DNA of 64,000 nucleotides, taken from NCBI RefSeq assembly GCF_000718555.1, contig NZ_JOAN01000015.1, positions 1 through 64,000 of the forward strand, read 5' to 3'. Origin of the DNA: Micromonospora chokoriensis. Lineage in GTDB: Bacteria; Actinomycetota; Actinomycetes; Mycobacteriales; Micromonosporaceae. A program made the position numbers and the translations under genes. Shown here piece by piece: positions 26,001 to 35,070 of this stretch (positions are counted from its first letter, which is position 1; each line of letters opens with the position of its first letter). The notes below the pieces were generated by a model. The model searched no databases and was not told where the DNA came from. It saw nothing but the letters and a program-made list of their open reading frames with translations.

Positions 26001-27155
26001 TCAGGCCGGCGGCAGGGTGACCGTGACGATCAGGCCACCGGCCGGGCGGGGCTGCGCCTCGGCTGTGCCGCCGTGCGCGCGGGCCACCGCGCGGACGATG
26101 GACAGCCCCAGCCCAAAGCCCCGCGCGCCGGCGACCCGCTCTCGTGACAGCCGACGGAAGGGCTGGAACATCGTCTCGACGTCGTAGCCGGGGATGACCG
26201 GGCCGGTGTTGGTCACCGTCAGGGTGGGCCGCCCGCCGACCAGCCCGGTGCGTACCTCCACCCAGCCGTCGGCGGGCAGATTGTGCCGCAGCGCGTTCTC
26301 CACCAGGTTGAACGTGAGCCGTTCCAACAGCACCGGGTCGCCGCTGATCAGCGCCGGGGCCAGGGCTCGCCGTACCCGCACCCCAGGTGCCTGCTTCCCG
26401 GCCTGATCGGTCGTGTGCGCGCAGACCTCGGCCAGATCGACAGGCGTACGCTCGGTCAGCTCGTTCTCCGAGTCGGCCAGGGTGAGCAGGCCGTCGATCA
26501 GCCGCTCGTGGCGTTCGTTGACCGCCAGCAGCGACTCACCCAGTCGACGGGTCTCCGCCGAGACGTCCGGACGGGTGACCGCCAGCTCCACCAGGGCGCG
26601 GTTGAGCGCCAGCGGCGTACGCAGCTCGTGCGAGGCGTTCGCCACGAACCGGCGCTGCCCGTCGAAGGACCGGTCCAGCCGTTCCAGCATCTCGTCGAAC
26701 GTGTCGGCGAGTTCGCGTACCTCGTCGGGAGGGCCGGTGAGCGCGATCCGCTCGTGCAGGCCACGGCCGGCGGTATCCGCACCGGCGATCCGTCGGGCCG
26801 TGCCGGTGATCTGGTGCAGGGGCTGCAAGGCCCGGCCGGCGAGCAACCAGCCGAACGCGATCGCCACCGCCGACACCACGATCAACGCGATGCCGCCCTG
26901 GGTGAGCAGCGACTCCAATGCGTTGCGCTTCGCCTCGTCCTGCACCTCCTGCACCAGGGCGCGCAGGTTGTCGATGGTCTGCCCGCTGGACGTCGTGGCG
27001 GTGGTCTTCGGCAGATCCCGCAGGCTCACCCCGAACGGCTGCGGCATCCGCTGATCCACAAGCACGTACGTGACGGCGAGCAGGACCATGCCGGCCAACA
27101 GGAAGAGCCCTCCGTAGATGAGGGTGAGCCGGGCACGGATCGTCAGGCGCTTCAT
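26001..27155 (-). CDS. sensor histidine kinase
   Basis: 384 residues. Two transmembrane helices (about 9-31 and 92-112) enclose a short external sensor of about 60 residues; a HAMP domain follows. The HisKA box is FVANASHELRTPLALNRAL near residue 175. N-box (NLVENALRHN) and G-box (GFGLGLSIVRAVA) are intact. The ATG overlaps the stop of the response regulator gene by 4 bp (ATGA), so the pair is translationally coupled. It probably controls the divergent export operon. The open frame extends further upstream to 27887, but that is only a shadow of the regulator gene. Confidence 0.9.
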   Translation of the reverse strand: MKRLTIRARLTLIYGGLFLLAGMVLLAVTYVLVDQRMPQPFGVSLRDLPKTTATTSSGQTIDNLRALVQEVQDEAKRNALESLLTQGGIALIVVSAVAIAFGWLLAGRALQPLHQITGTARRIAGADTAGRGLHERIALTGPPDEVRELADTFDEMLERLDRSFDGQRRFVANASHELRTPLALNRALVELAVTRPDVSAETRRLGESLLAVNERHERLIDGLLTLADSENELTERTPVDLAEVCAHTTDQAGKQAPGVRVRRALAPALISGDPVLLERLTFNLVENALRHNLPADGWVEVRTGLVGGRPTLTVTNTGPVIPGYDVETMFQPFRRLSRERVAGARGFGLGLSIVRAVARAHGGTAEAQPRPAGGLIVTVTLPPA

Positions 27156-27808
27156 CGGATCTGGTACCCCGCTCCGGGGACCGTCTCGATCACCGGTGGG
27201 TCGCCGAGTTTGCGGCGCAGCTTCATCACGGTCACCCGGACCACGTTTGTGAACGGGTCGATGTGCTCGTCCCAGGCGCGTTCCAGCAGCTCCTCGGCGG
27301 AGACCACCGCGCCGTCGGCGCGGAGCAGCTCGGCCAGCACCGCGAACTCCTTGCGGGACAGCGCCACGTGCCGGTCGTCCCGGCGTACCTCGTGTCGGGC
27401 CGGGTCGAGCTGGATGCCGGCGCGACGCAGCGTCGGCGGTGCCGCCGGGCGGGCCCGCCGGGTCAGCGCGTGCACCCGCGCCGACAGCTCGACCAGGGCG
27501 AACGGCTTCGTCAGGTAGTCGTCGGCGCCGAGCGCCAACCCCGCCACCCGCTCCCGGACCGCCGCCGACGCGGTCAGCATCAGCACCCGGGTCTCCCCGC
27601 CCGCGTCCACGATCGCCCGGCACACGTCGTCGCCGTGCACCACCGGCAGGTCCCGGTCCAGGACCACCACGGCGTACTCGTTGACGCCGAGCCGTTCCAA
27701 CGCGGCGTCCCCGTCGTACGCCACGTCGACCGCGAACGACTCCCGACGCAGCCACTCGGCGATGGCGTCCGCCAGCACGTTCTCGTCCTCGACCACCAGC
27801 ACTCTCAC
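27152..27808 (-). CDS. OmpR-family response regulator
   Basis: 218 residues. Receiver domain with acidic pocket VVEDEN, phosphoacceptor Asp near residue 51 (VVVLDRDLP), conserved Thr/Ser in MLTAS and Lys in LTKPF. The C-terminal winged-helix domain contains LSRKEFAVLAELLRADG and ends VIETVPGAGYQIR, typical of OmpR/PhoB proteins. The GTG start is preceded by GGAGG. It partners the kinase that follows and is divergent from the lipoprotein gene of the export operon, which is its most likely target. Confidence 0.9.
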   Translation of the reverse strand: MRVLVVEDENVLADAIAEWLRRESFAVDVAYDGDAALERLGVNEYAVVVLDRDLPVVHGDDVCRAIVDAGGETRVLMLTASAAVRERVAGLALGADDYLTKPFALVELSARVHALTRRARPAAPPTLRRAGIQLDPARHEVRRDDRHVALSRKEFAVLAELLRADGAVVSAEELLERAWDEHIDPFTNVVRVTVMKLRRKLGDPPVIETVPGAGYQIR

Positions 27809-27830
27809 CCCTCCATGGTCCCCGGGGTGG

Positions 27831-27860
27831 GGTAACGGCGGCATAACCGCCGACGGTAAC
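27831..27860. promoter_or_regulatory. possible operator in divergent promoter region
   Basis: GGTAAC occurs twice (27831-27836 and 27855-27860), flanking CGGCGG-CATAA-CCGCCG (27837-27842 with 27848-27853). The cluster lies 23 bp upstream of the response regulator start and about 80 bp upstream of the divergent lipoprotein gene. It is a good candidate for the binding site of the regulator itself. Inferred only. Confidence 0.4.
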
Positions 27861-27937
27861 GCCGGGGATACGTCCGCTGCCGTGCACTGGGTGTCACGTT
27901 CGGCGAATCGCGCCGGACCTGAGCGGAAGCGGACGCC

Positions 27938-28462
27938 ATGCGACGAATGATGCTTGCGATCCCCGTCCTGCTGGCCCTGGCGCTGCCCGGGTGCGCGGCG
28001 GGAGGCGACGACGGTGGCGGGGTCGCCACCGCCGGTGGGGCGAAGGCCGAGACCACGGCGAGTAGCGCCCCCGTCAGCGACTCGGACCGGCAGCTCGCCT
28101 TCGCCCGGTGCATGCGGGAGAACGGGGTGGACATGCCCGACCCGGAGGCGGGCGGCCGGCCCGGCTTCCGGTTCGGCGCGGATGTGGATCAGCAGAAGGT
28201 CCAGGCGGCCATGGAGAAGTGTCAGGACAAGCTGCCCAACGGCGGGCAGGGGCCGCAGCTCAACCCCGAGCAGGCCGAGCAGATGCGCACGCTGGCCAAG
28301 TGCATGCGGGAGAACGGAGTGCCGGACTTCCCAGACCCGGACGCCGACGGGCGGGTCCGGATCGGCACGGGGGGCAACGCGATCGACATCGGCGACCCGG
28401 CCATGAAGGCCGCGCTGGAGAAGTGCCGGCAGCACGCGCCGCAGTTCGGGGGTGGCCGGTGA
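27938..28462 (+). CDS. lipoprotein with duplicated CMRENG motif
   Basis: 174 residues. Lipobox LALPGC near residue 19. After a Gly/Ala/Thr linker there are two copies of a short module: FARCMRENGVDMPDP and, about 65 residues later, LAKCMRENGVPDFPDP, each followed by a helix ending in EKC (MEKCQDK, LEKCRQH). Four cysteines in the mature part suggest one disulfide per module. Such proteins are common beside MacB-like systems in actinomycetes, but the role is not known. It overlaps the adaptor gene by 4 bp. Confidence 0.8.
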   Translation: MRRMMLAIPVLLALALPGCAAGGDDGGGVATAGGAKAETTASSAPVSDSDRQLAFARCMRENGVDMPDPEAGGRPGFRFGADVDQQKVQAAMEKCQDKLPNGGQGPQLNPEQAEQMRTLAKCMRENGVPDFPDPDADGRVRIGTGGNAIDIGDPAMKAALEKCRQHAPQFGGGR

Positions 28463-29550
28463 CCGGCGCCATCCGACGCTCGCGGCTGCGCGCCGCCATC
28501 ACCGGGGGCGTCGTTCTGCTTGTCGCGGCCGTGGGCGTGGTCGCCGCGGTGGGCTTCGGCGGCGGTGCCGACGGAGGCCGGGCCCAGGCCGGTAGCGCGC
28601 CACCAGCCACCGCCACGGTCACCCGGCAGACCCTCGCCGACTCGGAGACCGCCGACGGTGAGCTGGGGTACGGCACGACGCGTACCGCCACGGCGAAGCT
28701 CAGCGGCACCGTCACCGCGCTGGCGGCCACCGGGTCGACGGTACGCCGGGGCAAGGCGCTCTACCTGGTCGACAACGAGGAGGTGGTGCTCCTCTACGGG
28801 GGGCTGCCCGCGTACCGGACGCTCGCCCCCGGGGTGGAGGGTGCCGACGTCGCGCAGTTCGAGCGGAACCTCGCGGCGCTGGGCTACACCGGCTTCACTG
28901 TCGACGACGAGTACACCGGCGCCACCGCGGACGCCGTCCGAGAGTGGCAGGAGGACCTGGGTCAGACCGAGAGCGGTCGGGTCGAGCCGGGGCGGATCGT
29001 GTACGCCGACCGGGAGGTCCGGGTGGAGAGCCACCAGGTCGACGTCGGTGATCTCACGCAGCCCGGCCAGGCGGTGCTCACCTATACCGGCACGAGCCGG
29101 GTCGTCACCGTCGAGTTGGACGTGGACGACCAGCGGTTGGCCAAGCGCGACGCGAAGGTCACCGTGCGGCTGCCGGACGGCCGGGCGGTGGCGGGCACGA
29201 TCAGCACGGTCGAGACGGTCATCCAGGCCGGCGCGGCCGGTGCCAACGGGCAGTCCGGTGACGCCGAGACGAAGATCGAGGTGACCGTCGTGGTGACCGA
29301 CCCGAGCGCCCTCACCGGCTTCGACCAGGCCAGCGCGGACGTCACGTTCACCGTCTCGGAGCGCCGCGACGTGCTCACCGTGCCGGTGGCGGCGCTGTTG
29401 GCGCTCGCCGAGGGCGGCTACGGCGTCCAGGTCGCCGAGGGCGATGCGAGCCGGGTCGTCGCGGTGACCACCGGGCTGTTCGCCGACGGCCGGGTGGAGG
29501 TCAGCGGTACGGACCTCACCGAGGGCACGACGGTGGTGGTGCCGACGTGA
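28459..29550 (+). CDS. periplasmic-adaptor (HlyD-like) protein with peptidoglycan-binding domain
   Basis: 363 residues. One N-terminal helix (about 10-30) anchors it. A lipoyl/barrel-sandwich half ([26 protein letters not shown]) is followed by an inserted PG_binding_1 domain ([16 protein letters not shown] to [11 protein letters not shown]). The second half and the beta-barrel end with [12 protein letters not shown]. This build is usual for adaptors that work with MacB-type ABC transporters in Gram-positive actinomycetes. GTG overlaps the preceding stop and the gene itself overlaps the ATPase gene by 4 bp. Confidence 0.85.
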   Translation: MTGAIRRSRLRAAITGGVVLLVAAVGVVAAVGFGGGADGGRAQAGSAPPATATVTRQTLADSETADGELGYGTTRTATAKLSGTVTALAATGSTVRRGKALYLVDNEEVVLLYGGLPAYRTLAPGVEGADVAQFERNLAALGYTGFTVDDEYTGATADAVREWQEDLGQTESGRVEPGRIVYADREVRVESHQVDVGDLTQPGQAVLTYTGTSRVVTVELDVDDQRLAKRDAKVTVRLPDGRAVAGTISTVETVIQAGAAGANGQSGDAETKIEVTVVVTDPSALTGFDQASADVTFTVSERRDVLTVPVAALLALAEGGYGVQVAEGDASRVVAVTTGLFADGRVEVSGTDLTEGTTVVVPT

Positions 29551-30242
29551 GCGGCGAGGTGATCGTGCTCGACCGGGTCAGCAAGCGGTACGCCGGCGAC
29601 GTCGTGGCGTTGGACGACGTGTCGCTGCGGATCGGCTATGGCGAGTTGGTCGCGATCGTCGGCCCATCCGGATCGGGTAAGTCGACCATGCTGCACCTGA
29701 TCGGCACCCTGGACCGGCCGTCGTCGGGCAGCGTGCTCATCGACGGGTACGACGCGGCGAAGCTGACCGACCGGGAGCTGTCCGCGTTGCGGGCCACCCG
29801 GATCGGCTTCGTCTTCCAGCAGTTCCACCTAGCTCCCGGCGTCCCGGTCGTGGACAACGTGGCCGACGGGTTGCTCTACTCCGGCGTACCCCTGCGGAGG
29901 CGGCGCGAACGGGCGGAGGCCGCGTTGGTCCGGGTTGGCCTGGGCCACCGGTTGGGGCACCGGCCGCACGAGCTGTCCGGCGGTGAACGGCAGCGGGTGG
30001 CGGTGGCCCGCGCGGTGGTCGGTGAGCCGGCGGTGCTGCTTGCCGACGAGCCGACCGGCAACCTCGACTCCCACTCCGGTGCCGGGGTGTTGGAGCTGCT
30101 GCACGATCTGCACCGGGCCGGCACCACCGTCGTGGTGATCACCCACGACCGGGAGATCGCGGGAAGCCTGCCCCGGCAGGTGCGGATGCACGACGGCGCG
30201 GTGCGGCACGACTCGGCCTTCGCGTCGGGCGAGGTCGGCTGA
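29547..30242 (+). CDS. ABC transporter ATP-binding protein (MacB/LolD type)
   Basis: 231 residues. Walker A is GPSGSGKST (about residue 37), Q-loop FVFQQFHL, signature [14 protein letters not shown], Walker [13 protein letters not shown], switch His in VITHDRE. TGNLD after Walker B marks the MacB/FtsE/LolD group, which powers mechanotransmission rather than classical transport. It is coupled by a 4-bp overlap to the adaptor and by a 1-bp overlap (TGATG) to the permease. Confidence 0.93.
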   Translation: MSGEVIVLDRVSKRYAGDVVALDDVSLRIGYGELVAIVGPSGSGKSTMLHLIGTLDRPSSGSVLIDGYDAAKLTDRELSALRATRIGFVFQQFHLAPGVPVVDNVADGLLYSGVPLRRRRERAEAALVRVGLGHRLGHRPHELSGGERQRVAVARAVVGEPAVLLADEPTGNLDSHSGAGVLELLHDLHRAGTTVVVITHDREIAGSLPRQVRMHDGAVRHDSAFASGEVG

Positions 30243-31441
30243 TGGCGACGCTCACCCCGGCCCGGCTGGGGCCGGCGGACATCCTGCGCGTCGGTGGGGT
30301 GGGGCTGCGGACCCGTCCGCTGCGGGCGTTCCTCTCCGCGTTGGGTATCGCGATCGGTATCGCCGCGATGATCGCGGTCGTCGGCATCTCCTCGTCGTCC
30401 CGGGCCGAGCTGGATCGGGCGCTCGCTGCGCTCGGCACCAACCTGCTCACCGTCGAGCCGGGCAGCACCCTGTTCGGCGCGGACGCGCAGTTGCCCGAGG
30501 AGTCGATCGCGATGATCGGGCGGATCGGCCCGGTGACCGAGGTGTCCGCGACCGGGCAGGTCTCCGACGCCAAGGTGTACCGCTCGGATCGGATTCCGGC
30601 GGCGGAGACCGGCGGTATCGCCACCCAGGCGGCCCGGCTGGACCTGCTCGGCACCGTCGGGGCCGAGGTGGCCACCGGCACCTGGCTCAACGCGGCGACC
30701 GCCCGCTACCCGGCGGTCGTGCTCGGCGCCACCGCGGCGCAGCGGCTCGGGATCACCGCAGCGGACCCGCAGGTGCAGGTGTGGCTGGGTGGGCGGCCGT
30801 TCACCGTGGTCGGCACCCTCGCCGCCGCGCCACTCGCCCCGGAGTTGGACACGTCGGCGTTGATCGGCTGGCCGGCGGCGACCGAATACCTGGGCTTCGA
30901 CGGCCACCCGACCACCGTCTACACCCGGGCGCGGGAGTCGCAGGTCGAGGCGGTCCGGTCGGTGCTCGGCGCGACCACCAACCCGCAGGCGCCGAACGAG
31001 GTCGAGGTGTCCCGGCCCTCGGACGCGCTGGCCGCCGCCGAGGCGACCGACGACGCGTTCACCGGCCTGTTGCTGGGTCTGGGTGCGGTCGCGCTGCTGG
31101 TCGGTGGGGTCGGTGTGGCGAACACCATGGTGATCTCGGTGCTGGAACGCCGCGCCGAGATCGGCCTGCGCCGGTCACTGGGAGCCACCCGCGGTCAGGT
31201 ACGGACCCAGTTCCTCGCCGAATCGCTGCTGCTCTCCGCGCTCGGCGGGATCGGCGGGGTGGTGCTGGGGATCCTGGTCACCTCGGGGTACGCGCTGTCG
31301 CAGAACTGGCCAACAGTGGTGCCGGCCTGGGCGATGCTCGGTGGGGTGGGTGCGACCCTGGTCATCGGCGGCTTCGCGGGCCTCTACCCGGCCGTGCGCG
31401 CCGCCCGCCTCGCGCCGACGGAGGCGTTGGCCGCCGTCTGA
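30242..31441 (+). CDS. ABC transporter permease (MacB/FtsX type)
   Basis: 399 residues. First helix at about 20-45 (LRAFLSALGIAIGIAAMIAVVG), a large external MacB_PCD domain of about 220 residues, then three C-terminal helices in the FtsX domain, with VLERRAEIGLRRSLGATRGQV and PAVRAARLAPTEAL. This is the standard MacB layout. Likely substrates include antimicrobial peptides, lipoproteins or envelope components; nothing here identifies one. Last gene of the operon; a 22-bp-stem palindrome follows. Confidence 0.92.
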   Translation: MATLTPARLGPADILRVGGVGLRTRPLRAFLSALGIAIGIAAMIAVVGISSSSRAELDRALAALGTNLLTVEPGSTLFGADAQLPEESIAMIGRIGPVTEVSATGQVSDAKVYRSDRIPAAETGGIATQAARLDLLGTVGAEVATGTWLNAATARYPAVVLGATAAQRLGITAADPQVQVWLGGRPFTVVGTLAAAPLAPELDTSALIGWPAATEYLGFDGHPTTVYTRARESQVEAVRSVLGATTNPQAPNEVEVSRPSDALAAAEATDDAFTGLLLGLGAVALLVGGVGVANTMVISVLERRAEIGLRRSLGATRGQVRTQFLAESLLLSALGGIGGVVLGILVTSGYALSQNWPTVVPAWAMLGGVGATLVIGGFAGLYPAVRAARLAPTEALAAV

Positions 31442-31492
31442 CCTCTGCGGCCTGCTGTGGCTTTCCGTGGCCTTCCCCGGTCGGACGCGAAA

Positions 31493-31540
31493 GAGCGTGA
31501 TGACTGTGGGGCATATTGATGCCTCACAGTCATCACGCTC
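31493..31540. terminator. 22-bp stem palindrome between convergent genes
   Basis: GAGCGTGATGACTGTG and the next six bases (31493-31514) pair with 31519-31540 with only one G-T wobble; the loop is ATTG. It lies between the stops of the permease and deoD, so it can terminate both. The length and near-perfect symmetry exceed a normal terminator and suggest a dispersed palindromic element adopted as one. Confidence 0.7.
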
Positions 31541-31570
31541 TCCGCGGTGTTGCCCGCCCGGTCAGACGGC

Positions 31571-32278
31571 TCAGGCGATGATCGTGTCGAGGGCGATCTC
31601 GACCATCTGGCTGAAGGTCTGCTCGCGCTCCTCCGAGGTGGTCTTCTCGCCGGTCTTGATGTGGTCGCTAACGGTCAGCACGGTCAGCGCGCGGGCCTTG
31701 AACCGGGCGGCGATCGTGTAGAGCGCCGCCGACTCCATCTCCACCGCCAGCACGCCGTAGTCGGCGAGGGTGTCGTAGAGGTCCGGCCGGTCGGTGTAGA
31801 AGGCGTCCGCCGCCAGGATCGGCCCGACGTGCATGGTGATGCCGCGTCGCTCGGCCACCTCGACCGACGTACGCAGGAGCCCGAAATCGGCCACCGGGGC
31901 GTAGTCGATCAGCCCGTCGAAGCGCATCCGGTTCATGTTCGAGTCGGTGGACGACCCGATCGCCGCCACCACGTCCCGCAATTGCAGGTCGGTGCTGAGG
32001 GCACCACACGAGCCGACCCGAATCAGCGTCTTCACGCCGTACTCGTTGATCAGCTCGTGGGCGTAGATGGAGGCCGACGGCATGCCCATGCCGGAGCCCT
32101 GGATGGAAACCTCGACGCCGTTCCAGCGGCCGGTGAAGCCCAGCATGCCCCGGACCGTCGAGTAGCAGGTGGCGCCCTCGAGGTAGGTCTCCGCGATCCA
32201 CTTGGCCCGCAGCGGGTCGCCCGGCATCAGGACCCGCTCGGCGATCTCGCCCGGCTTCGCGCCGATGTGCGTACTCAT
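31571..32278 (-). CDS. deoD: purine-nucleoside phosphorylase, DeoD type
   Basis: 235 residues, the normal length of hexameric bacterial PNP, which splits purine nucleosides with phosphate to free base and ribose-1-phosphate. Seen: [16 protein letters not shown] (phosphate site), [15 protein letters not shown], and the PNP/UDP signature region [18 protein letters not shown] with the purine-binding Glu-Met-Glu; VSDHIKTGE holds the catalytic Asp. ATG 32278 starts the typical [18 protein letters not shown]-terminus; the longer frame is spurious and enters the tRNA. Single gene, divergent from tRNA-Ser. Confidence 0.95.
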   Translation of the reverse strand: MSTHIGAKPGEIAERVLMPGDPLRAKWIAETYLEGATCYSTVRGMLGFTGRWNGVEVSIQGSGMGMPSASIYAHELINEYGVKTLIRVGSCGALSTDLQLRDVVAAIGSSTDSNMNRMRFDGLIDYAPVADFGLLRTSVEVAERRGITMHVGPILAADAFYTDRPDLYDTLADYGVLAVEMESAALYTIAARFKARALTVLTVSDHIKTGEKTTSEEREQTFSQMVEIALDTIIA

Positions 32279-32353
32279 GGCAAAGATCCTGCCAGGCCGG
32301 CCAGGGCGATACCGGTTCGGCGTCCGAACCCGCGGTCCTGTACCCTCGTCGGC

Positions 32354-32440
32354 GGTGGCGTGTCCGAGCGGCCTAAGGAGCACGCCTCGAAAGCGTGTGA
32401 GGGTTAACGCCCTCCGAGGGTTCAAATCCCTCCGCCACCG
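32354..32440 (+). tRNA. serT: tRNA-Ser (anticodon CGA)
   Basis: 87 bases folding as a class II tRNA. The acceptor stem is GGTGGCG/CGCCACC with discriminator G at 32440. The anticodon stem CACGC/GCGTG holds the loop CTCGAAA with CGA at 32388-32390. There is a long variable arm (GAGGGTTAACGCCCTC) and a T-arm with GGTTCAAATCC. CCA is not encoded. A terminator hairpin follows. Confidence 0.96.
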
Positions 32441-32452
32441 CTCTGTAGTGCC

Positions 32453-32492
32453 GAAACGCCCGGTTGATTCGCGAGGATCGGCCGGGCGTTTC
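32453..32492 (+). terminator. terminator of tRNA-Ser(CGA)
   Basis: GAAACGCCCGG (32453-32463) pairs perfectly with CCGGGCGTTTC (32482-32492), followed by TGTGT. It lies 12 bases after the tRNA. It also lies just past the stop of the convergent ice-binding-like gene and may serve both. Confidence 0.8.
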
Positions 32493-32505
32493 TGTGTCGG
32501 AGCGT

Positions 32506-33687
32506 TCAGGCGACCGAGAACGTGATCGTTGCGGTGTAGGTGCCCGCGACGGCCGTCGGGGGTATCTGGACCGAGACCACGGGATCCCAGGTCGCCGAGT
32601 TGTTGCCGATGCCGTCGGTCAGGGTGAACGCGGTTCGTTCGACATTGATGATCTCTGCGTCTCCCGCAGTGGGTTGGCCTGAGGTGAAGGTGCCGATACC
32701 GCTGGTTGCGGTGGCCGGGCCCGACCAGTAGGAGGCGTTGGTGTTGGAGATCGTGTGAACCGGGACGCCGCTGGTGACGAAGTTCGTCGCGACGACGGTC
32801 GCGGTCCAGGTCGGCGCCGACAGCAGGCGTTCATCCGTCACCGTGACCGGTCCCAGATGGCTCGACACGACTCCGCCCAGGCTGGCGCTGCCCAGATCGG
32901 CCGTCTCCGGCGCGCTGATCGACAACTCTCCCGGCTCCGCGCAGGTCGACCTGGTGACCGTGTCGGTGTCCATGGTGACCGCGCCGTTGATCGCCATCGT
33001 GCGGCCGTCCACCTCAAGCGCTGCGCCCACAGTGATCGAGGTGAAGGCGAGAATGTTGCCGCGGAACAGGGAGTTGGCACCGAGCGTGACCGAGCTTCCG
33101 ACCTGCCAGAAGACGTTGCACGACTGGGCGCCGTTGATCAGGTTCACCGTGCTCGACGCGCCCGTGATGAGTGTGCTGGTGGTCTTGAAGATGAAGACCG
33201 CGTTCGGGTCACCCTCCGCGTCGAGGGTCAGGTCCCCGGTGATGGTGAACGTGCCTCCAGCGGATTCGTACACGCCGGTGGGCTGGGTGGTGCCGGCGAG
33301 TTCACTGGAGAGGATGTCTGTGGTCGTCCGCGAGACGGCGTCGTTGTAGGCGATGACGAGATCACTCTTGCCTTGCACGGCGGGGCCGTCGTTGGAGTGG
33401 ATCGCCCCGTTCAGTTGACCGGGCGGGAATCCGGTCACAGCGGTGCCTGGGCTCACGCCGAGGTCGCCGGTGACCACGCTGAGCCCGGTGTTGGTGACGG
33501 TCGTGCCGGCGAGGATCGCGAAGTCCTCGGCCGTGCCCAGCGGCACCGGCAACTCGGCCGCGCTCGCGCTGCGCGGGCTGACCACGAGGAACAGGGCGGT
33601 GGTCGCACCAACCAGAGTCAGGGCGATGGTTGCCCGGGTCATCCCGGTGATCTTGCGGTATTTGCCCGCACGAACAGAGAGCGCCAT
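32506..33687 (-). CDS. DUF3494 (ice-binding-like) secreted protein
   Basis: 393 residues. Signal peptide to about residue 44 ([13 protein letters not shown]). The DUF3494 domain spans about 50-255 with [47 protein letters not shown] and [17 protein letters not shown], the hallmark beta-helix strands of this family. A C-terminal region of about 130 residues looks like an Ig-like repeat with T/S-rich strands. Some family members bind ice, but many in soil actinomycetes have no shown antifreeze role and may be adhesins. GAGGAG precedes ATG 33687. No sortase signal or anchor is visible, so it should be secreted. Confidence 0.83.
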   Translation of the reverse strand: MALSVRAGKYRKITGMTRATIALTLVGATTALFLVVSPRSASAAELPVPLGTAEDFAILAGTTVTNTGLSVVTGDLGVSPGTAVTGFPPGQLNGAIHSNDGPAVQGKSDLVIAYNDAVSRTTTDILSSELAGTTQPTGVYESAGGTFTITGDLTLDAEGDPNAVFIFKTTSTLITGASSTVNLINGAQSCNVFWQVGSSVTLGANSLFRGNILAFTSITVGAALEVDGRTMAINGAVTMDTDTVTRSTCAEPGELSISAPETADLGSASLGGVVSSHLGPVTVTDERLLSAPTWTATVVATNFVTSGVPVHTISNTNASYWSGPATATSGIGTFTSGQPTAGDAEIINVERTAFTLTDGIGNNSATWDPVVSVQIPPTAVAGTYTATITFSVA

Positions 33688-33820
33688 GGTCTCCTCGGGA
33701 GTCTCGACGGCCAGCAGTCCTTCAGTCGCCCATAGTGGCACGTTCAGGTAATAAGTGGAGCAAATCGGTCATTCGGAGGAGTGGCGCGATCCTGTGCTTG
33801 CCCTGGCCGGTCCGAGCCGA

Positions 33821-34351
33821 TCAGCAGGGGCCGATGCCCTCGTTGAAGAGGCGGCGGGCCCAGTCCGCGTACCCGGCGATGGTCTTTCGGACCGTGCGCC
33901 CGTCGTGCAGGAACAGGTACGCGCGGTCGCCGCTGCGGGCCAGTAGCCCGTCGAGGCGGTGCGTCCCCTGTGGAGCGCGAAGTCGGCTGACCTCTGGATA
34001 GCGTTCCCAGACAAGGTCGATGGGCGAGCCTGCCGTTATGCCCTCCGGTGTCCGCATCGGGTCGCCGACCCAGAGCAGGACGAGTTTGTCCTCCACGAAG
34101 ACCGGGCTGACCGTGTCGTGGCCAGCAAGCACCGGCCCGCAGGCATCCAGGCTGGTACGCAGGATGCCGCGTCGGGTCAGCTCGTCCTCGGTGGTGCCGA
34201 ACTCGATGTTGCGCAGGCCGTTCAGGTCGATGATCTCCACACTGCCGGCAGGCCGACCGTCTGGAATCGGCTCAGTTGGCGGTACGCCGCTGCCCGCGAT
34301 CGAGGCAGCCGTCATCAGCGTGGCGATAAACGCAAATTGTCGCAATTTCAT
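33821..34351 (-). CDS. secreted protein, unknown
   Basis: 176 residues. The N-terminus (MKLRQFAFIATLMTAASIAG) is a signal peptide, with cleavage near residue 20-25. The mature part has two cysteines (LDACGPV and the C-terminal GPC), possibly linked. The segment IEFGTTEDELTRRGIL recalls calcium-binding or hydrolase-inhibitor-like secreted domains found in actinomycetes, but I cannot name a family. It stands alone on the minus strand. Confidence 0.65.
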   Translation of the reverse strand: MKLRQFAFIATLMTAASIAGSGVPPTEPIPDGRPAGSVEIIDLNGLRNIEFGTTEDELTRRGILRTSLDACGPVLAGHDTVSPVFVEDKLVLLWVGDPMRTPEGITAGSPIDLVWERYPEVSRLRAPQGTHRLDGLLARSGDRAYLFLHDGRTVRKTIAGYADWARRLFNEGIGPC

Positions 34352-34407
34352 GGAATCCCCCAGTCCCCAACGGAACGGGAGCGTTCAGGTTGCTGGCAAT
34401 GGCCGGA

Positions 34408-34962
34408 TTACTGGTTTTCCCACTGTTCGACCAGCTCGTCCCAGTAGTCGGCGCTGAGTCGACGCCGTCCGTGCGTCAGCCAGCCGTCGGTGTTCCGTTC
34501 CAGGTGCAACCCCAGCTCGGCGAACGGGTCGATCCAGGTCCCGGGCTCGACGCCGAGCTGAGTCAGCGCACCGTTGATCGGCCACTGTTCGCGCGACGTA
34601 TCCAACTCGTCGTCGAAGCGGGGGCCCCAGGCCAGCGCCCCACCCAGCCACACCGCCGCCGACTGGTAGCCGACCCCACCGCCGAACTCCGCCTCCAGGT
34701 ACGCCACCGGCCCCGACTGTGACCAGCGGCTCAGCAACTCGACCAACGCCGCCGACAACACCAGGCCGAACGGGCGCTCGGCGCTGCGGTCGTCGGTCGC
34801 GAAATCCGGCAACGAGCCAGTCAGCTCCACCACCAACTGCGGGGTGACCGGCAGCAACGCGAAGTCCTGGCGCAGCTCGCCGAGGACCGCGTGATCCAGC
34901 TCGGCGGTCTGCTCGCGGAGCAGTTCAGCGTCCGCGATCACCGCGCTGAGCTGGTAACCCAT
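34408..34962 (-). CDS. hypothetical cytoplasmic protein
   Basis: 184 residues, acidic, without a signal or membrane helix. The N-terminal MGYQLSAVIADAELLREQT and the later GPVAYLEAEFGGGVGYQSAAVW recur, as far as I recall, in uncharacterised actinomycete proteins. No function can be given. GGAGGG lies about 5 bases before the ATG. A 32-bp motif shared with the promoter region of the CpdA-like gene sits 13 bp upstream. Confidence 0.65.
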   Translation of the reverse strand: MGYQLSAVIADAELLREQTAELDHAVLGELRQDFALLPVTPQLVVELTGSLPDFATDDRSAERPFGLVLSAALVELLSRWSQSGPVAYLEAEFGGGVGYQSAAVWLGGALAWGPRFDDELDTSREQWPINGALTQLGVEPGTWIDPFAELGLHLERNTDGWLTHGRRRLSADYWDELVEQWENQ

Positions 34963-34975
34963 CGATCCCTCCGCC

Positions 34976-35007
34976 GTCCACAGCCTGTGGATAGAACATG
35001 TGTACGA
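34976..35007 (-). promoter_or_regulatory. 32-bp promoter-region motif, copy 1
   Basis: Read on the minus strand: TCGTACACATGTTC, then TATCCACA-GGC-TGTGGA. Thirty of 32 bases match the plus-strand motif at 61861-61892. The first half resembles the actinobacterial LexA box (TCGAAC-N4-GTTCGA, 10 of 12 positions). The second half is a small palindrome. It lies directly in front of the 184-residue hypothetical gene. Confidence 0.5.
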
Positions 35008-35070
35008 CGGGTTTCGGGTCCGTCGGTGCCTGGCAGGCTACCGGTGCTGGGCCGAGCCGGCCGGGGCCGT

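Noticed and set aside
27156..27887. N-terminal extension of the histidine kinase frame beyond 27155
   Set aside because: The extra residues are antisense-like low complexity over the response regulator gene. ATG 27155 gives the normal kinase start and a 4-bp overlap.
34976..35007. Inverted TATCCACA units here and at 61874 as DnaA boxes of a replication origin
   Set aside because: Only single pairs occur, with no box cluster, no dnaA or dnaN and no AT-rich unwinding element. A shared regulatory motif fits better.
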